64,000 bases of DNA from Phaseolibacter flectens ATCC 12775 (GCF_000518745.1 NZ_JAEE01000001.1:121084-185083); one strand, 5' to 3'; positions 43,599-53,339 are shown, counted from the stretch's first letter. Notes: generated from the sequence alone by a model not told the origin. Numbers and translations: made by a program.

Positions 43599-44516
43599 AT
43601 GCCTGCGACCAATCAAACCGAAATAACGTTAAAACCCCTGATCCCTGTTGGCATTTTATTGATTGCCATGTTTTCACTGCAAGGTGCAGCATCATTGGCT
43701 AAATCAATGTTTGAAGGTATTGGTGCTTCTGGCATGGTGGCTCTCCGACTCGGATTATCTGCTATCATGCTGTCAGTCGTATTTAGACCGTGGCGATTAC
43801 ACTTGCAACGCGGTCAAATAAAACCGCTGATCTTGTATAGTTTAGCCCTTGGTGGTATGAATTATCTGTTTTATCTGGCATTAAGAACCATTCCACTTGG
43901 TATCGGTGTTGCGTTGGAATTTTTAGGGCCATTAACGTTAGCCATCATTAATTCTCGTCGGCTTATCGATATCCTCTGGATTGCAATCGTGATATTGGGT
44001 TTGTGGTTTTTATTACCGATCAATAGCAATGCAAATGAAATTGACCCCTTTGGTGCTTTCCTTGCCGTAGCCGCTGGCGGATGTTGGGCTATTTATATTA
44101 TTTTTGGACAAAAAGCGGGCGCGGAGCATGGCGCAACAACCGTCGCAGCGGGCACGGTCATCGCGTCAGTGATTTTTGTCCCCACAGGCCTTATTTTTGC
44201 TGAACCCGGATTATGGCACTGGGGCGTGCTCCCTTTAGCCTTATTGCTGGCTTTATTATCGAATGTGATCCCCTACTCACTGGAAATGGTCGCACTCACT
44301 CGGTTACCTGCCAGAGTTTTCGGTACCCTGATGAGTATGGAGCCTGCCGTCGCCGCATTATCTGGCTGGCTATTCTTGAGTGAACACTTATCACTCGCTC
44401 AAACCAGTGGCCTGTTCGCCATTATTTTAGCTTCCGTGGGGTCAACCTTAACCATTAAACCCCGCCGAAGTAAACTCAAACAGGTCGATATCAATTGTAC
44501 GCCACCTGAGTCGTAA
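43599..44516 (+). CDS. rhtA: Threonine/homoserine exporter RhtA
   Basis: An EamA/DMT-superfamily exporter with ten predicted membrane helices in two five-helix repeats, 305 residues from the chosen start (E. coli 295). It exports homoserine, threonine and similar amino acids. Family blocks are LQGAASLAKSMFEGIGASGMVALRLGL, GMNYLFYLALRTIPLGIGVALEFLGPL and IPYSLEMVALTRLPARVFGTLMSMEPAVAALSGWLFL. The ATG at 43599 is chosen because the frame before it (to a TTG at 43581) is not conserved. The gene lies between ompX and dps as in E. coli. Confidence 0.94.
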   Translation: MPATNQTEITLKPLIPVGILLIAMFSLQGAASLAKSMFEGIGASGMVALRLGLSAIMLSVVFRPWRLHLQRGQIKPLILYSLALGGMNYLFYLALRTIPLGIGVALEFLGPLTLAIINSRRLIDILWIAIVILGLWFLLPINSNANEIDPFGAFLAVAAGGCWAIYIIFGQKAGAEHGATTVAAGTVIASVIFVPTGLIFAEPGLWHWGVLPLALLLALLSNVIPYSLEMVALTRLPARVFGTLMSMEPAVAALSGWLFLSEHLSLAQTSGLFAIILASVGSTLTIKPRRSKLKQVDINCTPPES

Positions 44517-44542
44517 CCTTAATTTACCGTTTACATACTAAA

Positions 44543-44568
44543 CGGAAACGCTTAATCGAGCGTTTCCG
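44543..44568 (+). terminator. Hairpin after rhtA
   Basis: A perfect 10-bp stem (44543-44552 with 44559-44568, 6-base loop) begins 26 bases after the rhtA stop and is followed by a mixed, not T-rich, sequence. Confidence 0.55.
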
Positions 44569-44712
44569 CGTAGATCCCCTTGTACCCCAACACCCAAGTC
44601 ACCAAAGATCACCCCCTCCCTCTATGGAGGGCAATTTTTCAGGATCTCTCATTGATTGATATATTCGATTACAGAAATTGGCAAAATTGGCCAGCAAACC
44701 GCTAATACCTTG

Positions 44713-44722
44713 CTATACTTAA
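44713..44722 (+). promoter_or_regulatory. Sigma-S-type -10 element of dps
   Basis: The decamer CTATACTTAA matches the extended -10 preferred by sigma-S and lies about 52 bases before the dps ATG. In E. coli dps uses sigma-S in stationary phase and OxyR/IHF with sigma-70 in growth. Confidence 0.65.
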
Positions 44723-44773
44723 TTCACATAACGGAACTTCATACACGCTGAATTGAGCAAGAGGAGAAACATA

Positions 44774-45280
44774 ATGAGTACGGCAAAACTTGTTAAAGAT
44801 AATGCATCAGAACTGATTTACACTCGCAATAATGTCAGCGATACGGTTAAACTCCATACTATCGCGGTACTAAATCGTGTGGTCGCTGAGCTCATCGATT
44901 TGTCTCTTATCACTAAACAAGCTCACTGGAATATGCGCGGTGCCAATTTCATTGGTGTACACGAGATGCTCGATGGTTTCCGTACCACCATTACCGAACA
45001 TCAAGATACGATTGCAGAACGTGCGGTGCAGCTGGGCGGAGTTGCTCTGGGTACCGTGCAGATCGTCAATGAGAAAACGCCATTGAAAAGCTATCCTCTT
45101 AATATTCATAAGGTGCAAGATCATTTGCAGGCGCTGGCTGAACGCTTTGCCTTAGTGGCCAACGATGTCCGTCATGCCATTACCGAAGTTGAAGATGACG
45201 AAGATACTGCCGATATCTTTACCGCCGCTTCACGTGATCTCGATAAATTTTTATGGTTCATCGAAGCCAATATCGAGTAG
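44774..45280 (+). CDS. dps: DNA-binding ferritin-like protein Dps
   Basis: A dodecameric mini-ferritin that condenses DNA in starved cells and oxidises Fe(II), preventing Fenton damage. The 168 residues (E. coli 167) show the dinuclear iron site residues in [24 protein letters not shown] and [13 protein letters not shown] Lys-containing N-terminal tail ([12 protein letters not shown]) is used for DNA binding. The ATG at 44774 follows GAGGAG. The terminator follows directly and the upstream -10 is sigma-S-like. Confidence 0.97.
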   Translation: MSTAKLVKDNASELIYTRNNVSDTVKLHTIAVLNRVVAELIDLSLITKQAHWNMRGANFIGVHEMLDGFRTTITEHQDTIAERAVQLGGVALGTVQIVNEKTPLKSYPLNIHKVQDHLQALAERFALVANDVRHAITEVEDDEDTADIFTAASRDLDKFLWFIEANIE

Positions 45281-45320
45281 TCAACCTGCTTTTGTCAGTA
45301 GAGATATCAACATTAAGATC

Positions 45321-45344
45321 AATGCCTACAGAAATGTAGGCATT
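45321..45344. terminator. Terminator between convergent dps and rlmF
   Basis: A perfect 10-bp stem with a stable GAAA tetraloop (45321-45330 with 45335-45344), followed by TTGGCTTTCTT on the plus strand. It lies 40 bases after dps and close to the rlmF stop, so it may serve both. Confidence 0.7.
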
Positions 45345-45357
45345 TGGCTTTCTTGGC

Positions 45358-46254
45358 TTATTTTTTTAAATAACGCCAAGCGATAAAGCGACTGATTTTG
45401 TTTCCTTGTCCCATTTTAACCACCTGCACTTGGCTAACCGACATACAGTTCAGCTGGTGTTTAATGGCTGGTAGATTGCTTGCACTGGACACCAAACAGC
45501 TGAACCAATCTACTTGGTGTTTAAACTGTTCGCTTTCCTTTATCATCCTGATGATAAAGGCCTTCTCCCCCCCCTCACAATAAAGCTCATGTGGCATCCC
45601 AGCAAAATTGAGACCCAGTCCGCTATCTAATTTTAAATGACGCATTTTACGATCACTACCCCGTTTTGCCGCTTCAGCTGAAGTATGAAAAGGTGGATTA
45701 CACAAGGTCAAATGGTAATGTTCATTAGGCTGAATGATCCCTGTAAACACCTTGTCAGTGTGCCTTTGTCGACGTAAACGAATATTTTTTTGTAAACCAG
45801 GATTGGCTGCAATGATCGATAAAGCTGACTGAATCGATAATTTATTTATCTCTGAGCCAGTAAAGCGCCAACCATATTCAGCATGACCAATAAGAGGATA
45901 AATACAGTTCGCCCCACAACCAATATCCAAGACATGCACAGCACTGGGTTGGATACCATGGTTATCACAGGCTAAAAGATCAGCTAAATGGTGAATATAA
46001 TCTGCCCGTCCTGGTACAGGCGGACATAAGGATCCGGGTGCAAGCTGCCAATGTAACTGATAGTAATCATAGAGCAAAGCTTGATTTAATAATCTAACGG
46101 CTTCTGGCTCAGAGAAATCAAGTGTGACGCCCCCATAAGGACGATTCCTTAGCCAAGATGATAATTCTGGTACCAATGACGTTAATTTTGCAAAATCATA
46201 GTGGCCCTGATAACGATTACGCGGATGCAAACGGGCCATTAACTTGTTATTCAT
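45358..46254 (-). CDS. rlmF: 23S rRNA (adenine-1618-N6)-methyltransferase
   Basis: A SAM-dependent methyltransferase of 298 residues (E. coli RlmF 308) that makes m6A1618 in 23S rRNA. The family start MARLHPRNRYQGHYDF, the SAM-binding LDIGCGANCIYPLIG and the catalytic CNPPFHTS motif are present. The RKMRHLKLDSGLGLNFAG block further supports RlmF. The ATG at 46254 is chosen over the longer frame to 46299 because the conserved region begins there. It lies next to dps, convergent, as part of the ybi cluster. Confidence 0.94.
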   Translation of the reverse strand: MNNKLMARLHPRNRYQGHYDFAKLTSLVPELSSWLRNRPYGGVTLDFSEPEAVRLLNQALLYDYYQLHWQLAPGSLCPPVPGRADYIHHLADLLACDNHGIQPSAVHVLDIGCGANCIYPLIGHAEYGWRFTGSEINKLSIQSALSIIAANPGLQKNIRLRRQRHTDKVFTGIIQPNEHYHLTLCNPPFHTSAEAAKRGSDRKMRHLKLDSGLGLNFAGMPHELYCEGGEKAFIIRMIKESEQFKHQVDWFSCLVSSASNLPAIKHQLNCMSVSQVQVVKMGQGNKISRFIAWRYLKK

Positions 46255-46551
46255 AAAAAGATGTCCAGTAAAAAACAATAAAGCCGCATCTCTCACCAAG
46301 TGAGTGATAAAATGAGAAGATGATCATTCGGGGTTCCAGTCAGTATTAGGTCGATTAGGAGGGTCGATTTGAGACATAGCCGCGCTGACTGTCTGCATCA
46401 CGAACTAAACCCATGCCGATGCTCAATCCCTGCTTTTGCTCATTTCCAATAATCGTTTATTGAAACTCCCTCGCGACGTAAATGCTCTCTAACACCAAAA
46501 AACACGATACACCTCACTTAATTGGCCATGTTTCTGTTGAGATTAGCGTCG

Positions 46552-47523
46552 TTAATAACCATATTCAGCAATCTTTAAAAAGGCATGAGCGATATTTTCT
46601 GCCCGACGACTGGCGATAAAACAACATGCTAATTGTTTTTTTATTGCACTTGGTACCGGCGTTTTACGTTCAACAACCTGATTTATCCATGCTGCGGTAT
46701 CCATGATGGAGCGCGGATCAAGATCAATCACCGTCGCTTCAGCTTGTGCCTCAATTAATCGCTTTATGGATCCGCTTTCACCCTGAATATAATCCATTGC
46801 AGGTGTTCTTCGGGGGTTAGCATAAACTTCCCCCTCACAGCCCTGCAACAGTAACGCATTGATCTTGTGTTCAGCAAAGAGCTGCTCTACCTTTGGTAAA
46901 TAGGCAGGATGAGAGAAAGAAGACAGTTGAATAACCTGGTGACCAGTCACAGGCGTGATCAATTTCGCCAAGGCATGTCCGCTATGGCGAACGCCCAATT
47001 GCCAACGTAAATCCAACAGTCGGGACAAGGATGGGCACAGATCCTTGAGACTGATTAGGGCTAATTGCTGCTGCCAAAGTTGGGTTTCAGCCTCAGCACA
47101 CTGGCTCGCAAGTGGAATACCCAATTGCTGGCAGATTGCTGCCGTAGTGATCCGGTCAGGATCCGTGTCTGTCATATGGCAGAAAACAGCAAATCCGCAT
47201 TGACGTAGCAATAAGATTAACAGTGGCGTGAGATTAGGCTGTTTTCTCGCACCATTATAGCTTGGGATCACAAACGTAGGCACAGTGGGATCTGACGCTA
47301 TGACAGTTAAGTTCTGCTGTATGGCATGATAGAATCCCGATAATTCGGCCTGACTTTCGCCTTTGATTCTAAAAGCCATCAGTAACGCCCCTAACTGTAA
47401 GGGGGCAATCTTTTCGGCCAACATCGCTTGATAAAGTTGCATAGCTTGGTGTTGGTCCAGATCTCGTGCATGATTTTTACCACGACCGACGACTTTTATG
47501 AACTGCTGCCAATGCATAGACAT
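46552..47523 (-). CDS. ybiB: TrpD2-type nucleic-acid-binding protein YbiB
   Basis: A 323-residue protein of the phosphoribosyltransferase-like TrpD2 group (E. coli YbiB 320). It has the anthranilate phosphoribosyltransferase fold but lacks its activity, and E. coli YbiB binds nucleic acids through a basic patch. Family stretches are RDLDQHQAMQLYQAMLAEKIAPLQLGALLMAFRIKGES and LLQGCEGEVYANPRRTPAM. It begins 74 bases after the dinG stop in the same direction; in E. coli dinG-ybiB is an SOS operon, and the LexA-type box before dinG would cover both. Confidence 0.92.
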   Translation of the reverse strand: MSMHWQQFIKVVGRGKNHARDLDQHQAMQLYQAMLAEKIAPLQLGALLMAFRIKGESQAELSGFYHAIQQNLTVIASDPTVPTFVIPSYNGARKQPNLTPLLILLLRQCGFAVFCHMTDTDPDRITTAAICQQLGIPLASQCAEAETQLWQQQLALISLKDLCPSLSRLLDLRWQLGVRHSGHALAKLITPVTGHQVIQLSSFSHPAYLPKVEQLFAEHKINALLLQGCEGEVYANPRRTPAMDYIQGESGSIKRLIEAQAEATVIDLDPRSIMDTAAWINQVVERKTPVPSAIKKQLACCFIASRRAENIAHAFLKIAEYGY

Positions 47524-47597
47524 TTATCTCCAATTTTCTCACATTATCCTATCACGCTATCACGCACTCGTGTTATTAGCAGTAGGATAAGTGTCCA

Positions 47598-49721
47598 TTA
47601 GGGAGTCATTCGAGGTTGTTCGATGGGAAATACCGGCAAGGCTGCCAGTAATTTTTGCCCATAGTGTTTCGTCAGTAACCGCCTGTCATAGATAATGATT
47701 TCACCAAAACATTGATGACTGCGCACTAACCTGCCCACTTGTTGGATCAGGGTAAAACTTGCGCCAGGCAAACTTTGTACATCAAAAGGAGAGCGATTTT
47801 TACTTTTTAACCACTCGCCTTCTGTCAAAATAATGGGGCTGTCTATCGGAGGAAAGGCAATTTTGTGGATATGCACTTGTGTCAGCTGTTTACCTTTCAG
47901 ATCAAGGCCTTCAGCAAAGGACTGAAGGCCAATGAGCACACTTTGTTGTCCCTGTTCAACCCGTTCTCGGTGTAACGCAATCAATCGACTCCGCGGTTTA
48001 TCACCCTGAACCAAAAATTGTACGCGAAGATCAGGAAAATGGCTTAGAAAGCGTTGTAACGCTCGCATACTGGCAAACAGCACTAATACCCCTTGCCCAG
48101 CAGCCTCCGGCAATTTTTTTCTAAAAATGGCCGCCATTTCCTGCATATGTTGTGTCTCTGCATTAAACTGCGGCTCTGTCTTCATGTGTGGTAGGATAAG
48201 CTTGCCTTGTTTCGCATGATCAAAAGGCGAATCAAGGGCAATAAATCGATCATTATGCTTGGCCGACAACCCCGACATCTCTTGCAAACGTTGAAACCTG
48301 TTAAGGCTTCTCAGGGTTGCCGACGTTAAAATCACATGAGGAATTTTACTCCAGACACTTTGTTCTAACTGCTCACTGACTCGGATCCCTGCACAATGAA
48401 AAGAAACATTAACTTGGTTATCTCGCTGAATTTGTGTCAACCATTTCGAAATGGGCGCCCCAGATAAATCATCCATGAGCGCCAAACGCCATAGCGTTAA
48501 TAGGTTCTCATACATCGAATGGAATCGATTTAATTGCAGCATACTCTGCTGGATCCTGACGATATCGGCTTTACCCGTCAATTCCCCCACCGCGTTCAGT
48601 AGGCTTTCAGTTAAATTTTGTAATGACTGATAACCTTTTGCTAATTGCCGTATCGTTTCTAACACCTCTTCAGGCAAAACTCCCATCACAAAACGATAAC
48701 TGTAATTATCACTTTGCTGTTGTAAGAAAGGGGCAAATTGCTGCTCTAACTGTTGAATGGATTCGCTCAGATGCTGACAATGGGCAGTCAATCGTTCAAT
48801 GTTAGCCAACGGTGCCGTGATTTTTAACGTGAAATACCCTTGAAGGGTCGTCAGCAATTTGATGAAATTTTCAAATGCCGTTTGCGCGGTAGCGGCAGAA
48901 ATATCGGCACTGCTTTCCATTGCATCTCTGGCGATGTCAGGCAGATGATGGCCTTCATCCATAACAAGAAGCATGTCGGCTGGCGGCGGCAATACCGATC
49001 CACTTTCTAATGCCGCTAATACCAAAGCATGATTTGTAATCACCACATCGACATTTTCTATTTCGCGACGACGAATAAAAAAAGGGCACTGCTGATACCA
49101 TTGGCAGTGATGGGCAAGGCAACGCACTTTATCTGTCGATAATCTTAGCCATAATTCATCCTCTATTGGTTCAGGATAGTGATCACGAACGCCATCCCAA
49201 CTGCCATTATCAAGACTCTGCTGCAAATCAGCACAGCGTTGTTGATATTGCGGCATTTGTCCTGCCTGGTTTTCCTTGTATTCAGAAGCAAGCAGCCAAA
49301 GTAAATCGGCTTGCCGCCCATCGGTATCGGCAGTGAAGTAAAGATTACGCGGGCAGAGGTAACGACGTCGACCAAAGGCAACGGTGAAACTGAGATCTGG
49401 GATCATCTGTTTTAACAAAGGTAAATCTTTATTATAAATTTGATCTTGTAATGCCACATTGGCTGTACTGACCACCAAGGTTTTCTGTTGATCTCGAGCC
49501 ACAGCAAGGCCTGGGATAAGATAAGATAAGGTTTTACCGATCCCCGTTGGTGCCTCGATTGCAAGGTGTCTTCCCTGTTCACCACTCAGCGTTTTAGCGA
49601 CTTCAGCGATCATTTGGCGCTGAGCGGCGCGGGGGGTGAAATCAGCAACTTGCTGTTGTAATTTTTGATACCATGAAGATATCTGCGTTTTAATTGATGA
49701 AGTAAGCACCCTGATCGCCAT
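47598..49721 (-). CDS. dinG: ATP-dependent DNA helicase DinG
   Basis: An XPD-type superfamily 2 helicase with an iron-sulfur cluster, 5'-3' on DNA, resolving R-loops and G-quadruplexes during replication. The 707 residues (E. coli 716) show Walker A APTGIGKT at 57-64, the cluster cysteines 123, 201, 206 and 212 (same spacing as in E. coli), and DEGH. Motif VI is FTLIQQVGRLVRSHQCFG near 660. A LexA-type box lies 15 bases before the ATG at 49721. It heads the likely dinG-ybiB operon. Confidence 0.96.
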   Translation of the reverse strand: MAIRVLTSSIKTQISSWYQKLQQQVADFTPRAAQRQMIAEVAKTLSGEQGRHLAIEAPTGIGKTLSYLIPGLAVARDQQKTLVVSTANVALQDQIYNKDLPLLKQMIPDLSFTVAFGRRRYLCPRNLYFTADTDGRQADLLWLLASEYKENQAGQMPQYQQRCADLQQSLDNGSWDGVRDHYPEPIEDELWLRLSTDKVRCLAHHCQWYQQCPFFIRRREIENVDVVITNHALVLAALESGSVLPPPADMLLVMDEGHHLPDIARDAMESSADISAATAQTAFENFIKLLTTLQGYFTLKITAPLANIERLTAHCQHLSESIQQLEQQFAPFLQQQSDNYSYRFVMGVLPEEVLETIRQLAKGYQSLQNLTESLLNAVGELTGKADIVRIQQSMLQLNRFHSMYENLLTLWRLALMDDLSGAPISKWLTQIQRDNQVNVSFHCAGIRVSEQLEQSVWSKIPHVILTSATLRSLNRFQRLQEMSGLSAKHNDRFIALDSPFDHAKQGKLILPHMKTEPQFNAETQHMQEMAAIFRKKLPEAAGQGVLVLFASMRALQRFLSHFPDLRVQFLVQGDKPRSRLIALHRERVEQGQQSVLIGLQSFAEGLDLKGKQLTQVHIHKIAFPPIDSPIILTEGEWLKSKNRSPFDVQSLPGASFTLIQQVGRLVRSHQCFGEIIIYDRRLLTKHYGQKLLAALPVFPIEQPRMTP

Positions 49722-49735
49722 AACTATGCAACATA

Positions 49736-49755
49736 CCCTGTATTTTTACACAGTA
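49736..49755 (-). promoter_or_regulatory. LexA-type SOS box of dinG-ybiB
   Basis: The palindrome CTG-TATTTTTACA-CAG (49738-49753) fits the CTG-N10-CAG LexA operator with an AT-rich spacer, 15 bases before the dinG start. In E. coli dinG and ybiB are SOS-induced. Confidence 0.8.
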
Positions 49756-49954
49756 TTCTGCTGTCGTCAGCCCCCAAGGTCGACTATTTTTTTACTGCGT
49801 GGATCCTCGCGCCTGCCAATCATTGGCAACAAAGTACACTGAACTTGCAAGGCGGGGTGACGACTGAATAATAAACCATGACTAACGATAAAAGGGATGT
49901 CAATATGCCATATTCAAGCTATTATTTAGCCTCGGAATATACAATAGGATCATT

Positions 49955-50062
49955 ATGAACTGGAAAAAATTGGCTATCATCATTTTATTTATTTTAATGG
50001 CTTTTGGTGCAGTGGGTAGCATTATTATTATCGGCCTGTCTATCATGACGGGTAAACCTTAA
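49955..50062 (+). CDS. Small single-helix membrane protein, 35 residues
   Basis: The ATG at 49955 (after ATAGGA, 4 bases before) opens a 35-codon frame: MNWKKLAIIILFI, then a 25-residue hydrophobic helix rich in Ile, Leu, Val and Ala, with a glycine-containing tail ending TGKP. The N-terminal Asn-Trp-Lys-Lys, the charge distribution (positive inside) and the good ribosome-binding site argue for a real small transmembrane protein. I do not recognise the family. It stands alone between dinG and the convergent idi, whose stop lies 8 bases downstream. Confidence 0.6.
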   Translation: MNWKKLAIIILFILMAFGAVGSIIIIGLSIMTGKP

Positions 50063-50070
50063 CCCGCCTC

Positions 50071-50631
50071 TTAGCGGAGGGCAACGCCATCCTGAGCAAG
50101 ACGTTCAGCAAGGAATGTATTCAAATATTGCGGAATGGTTGGATAAGTCAACCGAAACCAAGGTGTAAAATTTTCTGGATAGTCAGCCAGTTCATGTTGA
50201 AGCTGTGAATGACTGCAATAACGGTATTGATCGGCTTCCTCTGGATTAAGCTGCGGCAATTGGTCACTGATGGCACAAAATACATGTCCATATTCATGTT
50301 CAGTGAGGTTATTGGTCACCGACAGACAATAGCTGATTTCAAACATAGGTTGTAACGTCAATTTCAGACCCATCTCCTCAGCCAATCGCCGCTCAGCCGC
50401 CGCCTGAACCGCTTCATTTGGCATAGGATGCCCACAACAGGTATTGCTCCAAAGCCCGCCACAATGGTACTTGTCCGCAGCACGACGCTGCAAAAGTATT
50501 TCACCTGCAGTGTTCAATACATATACCGTGACGGCTCGATGCAGTAACCCTTTTTCATGGGCTTCCTGTTTCCCCATTCTCCCTATCGATTTATCGTTAC
50601 TATCCACAAGAACAACGTCCACCTCTGACAT
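50071..50631 (-). CDS. idi: Isopentenyl-diphosphate delta-isomerase, type 1
   Basis: A Nudix-fold isomerase interconverting isopentenyl and dimethylallyl diphosphate for isoprenoids. The 186 residues (E. coli 182) show the catalytic Cys66 in WSNTCCGHP, the Nudix-like helix EAVQAAAERRLAEEMGL, and EHEYGHVF with the second catalytic Glu region. The sequence is clearly diverged from E. coli Idi but keeps the type 1 signature. The ATG at 50631 has a GGGAG site; the reading frame also has a TTG one codon earlier. Confidence 0.92.
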   Translation of the reverse strand: MSEVDVVLVDSNDKSIGRMGKQEAHEKGLLHRAVTVYVLNTAGEILLQRRAADKYHCGGLWSNTCCGHPMPNEAVQAAAERRLAEEMGLKLTLQPMFEISYCLSVTNNLTEHEYGHVFCAISDQLPQLNPEEADQYRYCSHSQLQHELADYPENFTPWFRLTYPTIPQYLNTFLAERLAQDGVALR

Positions 50632-50811
50632 CAACTGCTCCCTATTTACGAGGTTTTATAGTATTAGCTGTGATTGCGCCTCTACTGATACTAAAAAATT
50701 TAACCCTATTTTATTGTTAGAAAATGCACAGACAGCAATCACAATCGAGTATTAGTCCTACCTCTTCGCTCTGATAAGAATAAAATAACAACTCAGTCAG
50801 TGAATATCGGG

Positions 50812-53262
50812 CTAAGATTCAGGCTGAGTATCCTGATCCTGTCCTTTCGTTTTCCGTGCGATGACCAGCGCTTGCGGTTCAGAAAGGGAAATTTTATTTT
50901 CTCTAAGTTTGACTAATAACTCGAATAATAAATCACTTTTTACACTTGAGATAACTCGCTGAGATATCACATTTCCCGTCACATTTAATTGAATGCCTTG
51001 TGCCGACAACTCTTTAAAACTGACTGAGGGAGAAGGTGTATCCATGATCTTTTCATTATCAGCAAAGACTTGAAGTAGGATCGTTTTAACCTGTTTGACA
51101 TCCACATCCAAAGGGAAGGTCATCGGGATCGTCACAACACCCTGCGCATTATTCATGGTGGCATTACGAACATTTTGCGAGATCAATTGCGAATTAGGCA
51201 CAATTACCGTCGATTTATCGGCTAACTGAATTTCCGTCGCCCTGACTTTAATCCGTTTTATATCACCTTCAATCCCACTGAGGCTAACCAAGTCGCCCAC
51301 TTTTACCGGTCTCTCGGTAAGAAGAATTAACCCGGAAATGAAATTTTTAACAATTTCCTGTAATCCAAATCCAATACCCACGGATAACGCACTGACAATC
51401 CAAGCCAGTTTATCCCATTGTAAGCCGAGTAATGATAAGGTAATCAGTATGATCAGTACATAACCGATATTGCTGAACAGTGTAATCACTGAAACCTGCA
51501 TCCCGCTGTCCATATTGGTTTTAGGTAAAAAATCCTTCTCCAACCAGACTCGAGTCACTTTCAGCACCCAGATCCCACAGCCCAATGTCAGAACAGCCAA
51601 CAATAAATGCGAAGGGATAATATGAAATTTCTCTAACCCCTTACCGCCTAATACGGAAATCGCTTTGACAATCACCTCAGCCGGTGAAGAGGAGGAGATG
51701 GTACCTGTAAAAAGCAACAAGACCAGCATCACTACCAGTGCAGCTTGCAAGCAGGCATTCAGTAATGAAGCAATTTGACGCAAATGTTTAGCTTTCAGTT
51801 GGAAGGTATTGATAAAAAATAAACCAGACGGGACAGATTCTGAAAATACCGTGTCAGCACTATCACGCACCAAGTGACTGAGCAAATAGTAGCCGCTAAA
51901 TAAAATAGCACACCAAATTAATTCGTAACTGAGGAAACGCGCAAAAGCAACATAACCAATCAATAAGCTAGCCAAAATAGTCAAACCGCACACGATGACA
52001 GCCGTTTCAATCAGCAATCCAATGGCAGACTTCGCGGCGATCTCTTTATTCGATTGCCTCAGTGCTTTTCCAACCAAATGAATACGCACCATGATCCCAA
52101 CGCTAAACAGACCAATCAGTAAAGCGGTAAGGCCATTGGCAAATAACGTGGTGCTAATGTGAGTGCCAACCGTGTAGTTAAAGGCTTCCAGTGCAGGAAA
52201 AAGAAAAGCCAACCCAGCCAAGATCGCAGGAGCCTGTTTCAGGGCCAATGCGATTTGGTCAGGTATCCCTGCCAAACGCCAACTGGGTCGACGCGTTGAT
52301 AAAAAAGCTCGCCCTAATCCTGCAATTAATCCAGCCAAGAGACTGAGTCTTACTAGCCTTTCAATCCACTCTTCTACTTCAGGTGTGTTATTTCCCTGTC
52401 TGACCAATGCTTGGGCAAAACAGTTAAATGCCAACACGACAGAGAAGAAGGTCGTTAACGTGACAGCAGTTGCAAGAAAACTGCGACGGAGGTGGCCATC
52501 AGGCAGTTTATTGAGGGTAAGCCAGACCCAGAATTGTTCAGTATATCGACGCCCGATAATCATAATCAGTAGCGAAGCGGCTAGCCAAAGTAAGGTGCCA
52601 ACACGAAAACCGGGTTGCCAACTTAATGCCAATGTTTCCGTGATCTGTTGCATAAACTCACTGATTTTCTCGGCATCTTGTTGCGTGTCAGTGATAGGCT
52701 GCCAAAATTTAGCGGAAAACAGAGAGCCAGAATTCAGCGCTAATTGCGTTTTAAGTTGATCACGGCGCAAATTCTGAATTTGATTAGACAGAACTTGAGC
52801 CCCATGGCTGAGTTCCTCTGTCTGCTGTAACTGGCGAGACAGATTCGTTTGTAACGTGAGCAACACTCGTCTTTTATGGCGGATTTCGGCCGTTTCTTTA
52901 TTGGCGCTCTGAGGATCTGGCTCCCCGCCCAGTACGGCCAATTGTGCATCGGTTTGTTGCTTTTGGGATTTCAGGCTTTGTGATAAGGTCATCGCATTGT
53001 CAGAAAGCTCACTTGCCATCTGATTGAGTTCCAGTAGCGTTCCATCACTGGGCGAACTGGAAACCTGATTTTTGATTTTATCTAAAATAGTTTGCATTTT
53101 AGATAAATTCTCTGCGGCATTTACGGCGGCCGATGTCGTCATTTGCCCTGACCGGCTGTTCGCTTCTGTCATGGTTTCGGTATTAGCGAAAGCCGTACTT
53201 GGCATCATTAACCGACTGGATAGCATTAAAAAAATGGCCAACAAACTCAAATAGTGTTTCAT
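50812..53262 (-). CDS. Large MscS-family mechanosensitive channel with DUF3772-type N-terminus
   Basis: An 816-residue inner-membrane protein. The signal peptide is at residues 1-27. A periplasmic helical, Gln/Ser-rich domain (30-210) with coiled-coil character resembles DUF3772. About nine to ten membrane helices follow, and the C-terminal MscS core starts near residue 624: SVGIGFGLQEIVKNFISGLILL is the pore-lining helix and ERPVKVGDLV the start of the beta domain. Small-conductance channels of this type open under hypo-osmotic shock to release solutes. E. coli YbiO (741 residues) and YjeP are the nearest named relatives. I assign no symbol because which one it corresponds to is unclear. Confidence 0.85.
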   Translation of the reverse strand: MKHYLSLLAIFLMLSSRLMMPSTAFANTETMTEANSRSGQMTTSAAVNAAENLSKMQTILDKIKNQVSSSPSDGTLLELNQMASELSDNAMTLSQSLKSQKQQTDAQLAVLGGEPDPQSANKETAEIRHKRRVLLTLQTNLSRQLQQTEELSHGAQVLSNQIQNLRRDQLKTQLALNSGSLFSAKFWQPITDTQQDAEKISEFMQQITETLALSWQPGFRVGTLLWLAASLLIMIIGRRYTEQFWVWLTLNKLPDGHLRRSFLATAVTLTTFFSVVLAFNCFAQALVRQGNNTPEVEEWIERLVRLSLLAGLIAGLGRAFLSTRRPSWRLAGIPDQIALALKQAPAILAGLAFLFPALEAFNYTVGTHISTTLFANGLTALLIGLFSVGIMVRIHLVGKALRQSNKEIAAKSAIGLLIETAVIVCGLTILASLLIGYVAFARFLSYELIWCAILFSGYYLLSHLVRDSADTVFSESVPSGLFFINTFQLKAKHLRQIASLLNACLQAALVVMLVLLLFTGTISSSSPAEVIVKAISVLGGKGLEKFHIIPSHLLLAVLTLGCGIWVLKVTRVWLEKDFLPKTNMDSGMQVSVITLFSNIGYVLIILITLSLLGLQWDKLAWIVSALSVGIGFGLQEIVKNFISGLILLTERPVKVGDLVSLSGIEGDIKRIKVRATEIQLADKSTVIVPNSQLISQNVRNATMNNAQGVVTIPMTFPLDVDVKQVKTILLQVFADNEKIMDTPSPSVSFKELSAQGIQLNVTGNVISQRVISSVKSDLLFELLVKLRENKISLSEPQALVIARKTKGQDQDTQPES

Positions 53263-53339
53263 TTTGGGTTATCCACACATTCAGATGAAATAGCCGTCCC
53301 TCGGCTTGCAACACTGTCCTGTGCCCTCGAATCCTCTTA

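Noticed and set aside
52385-52759. A 124-codon plus-strand frame inside the MscS-type channel gene
   Set aside because: It is antisense to a strongly supported gene, with no homology that I recognise.
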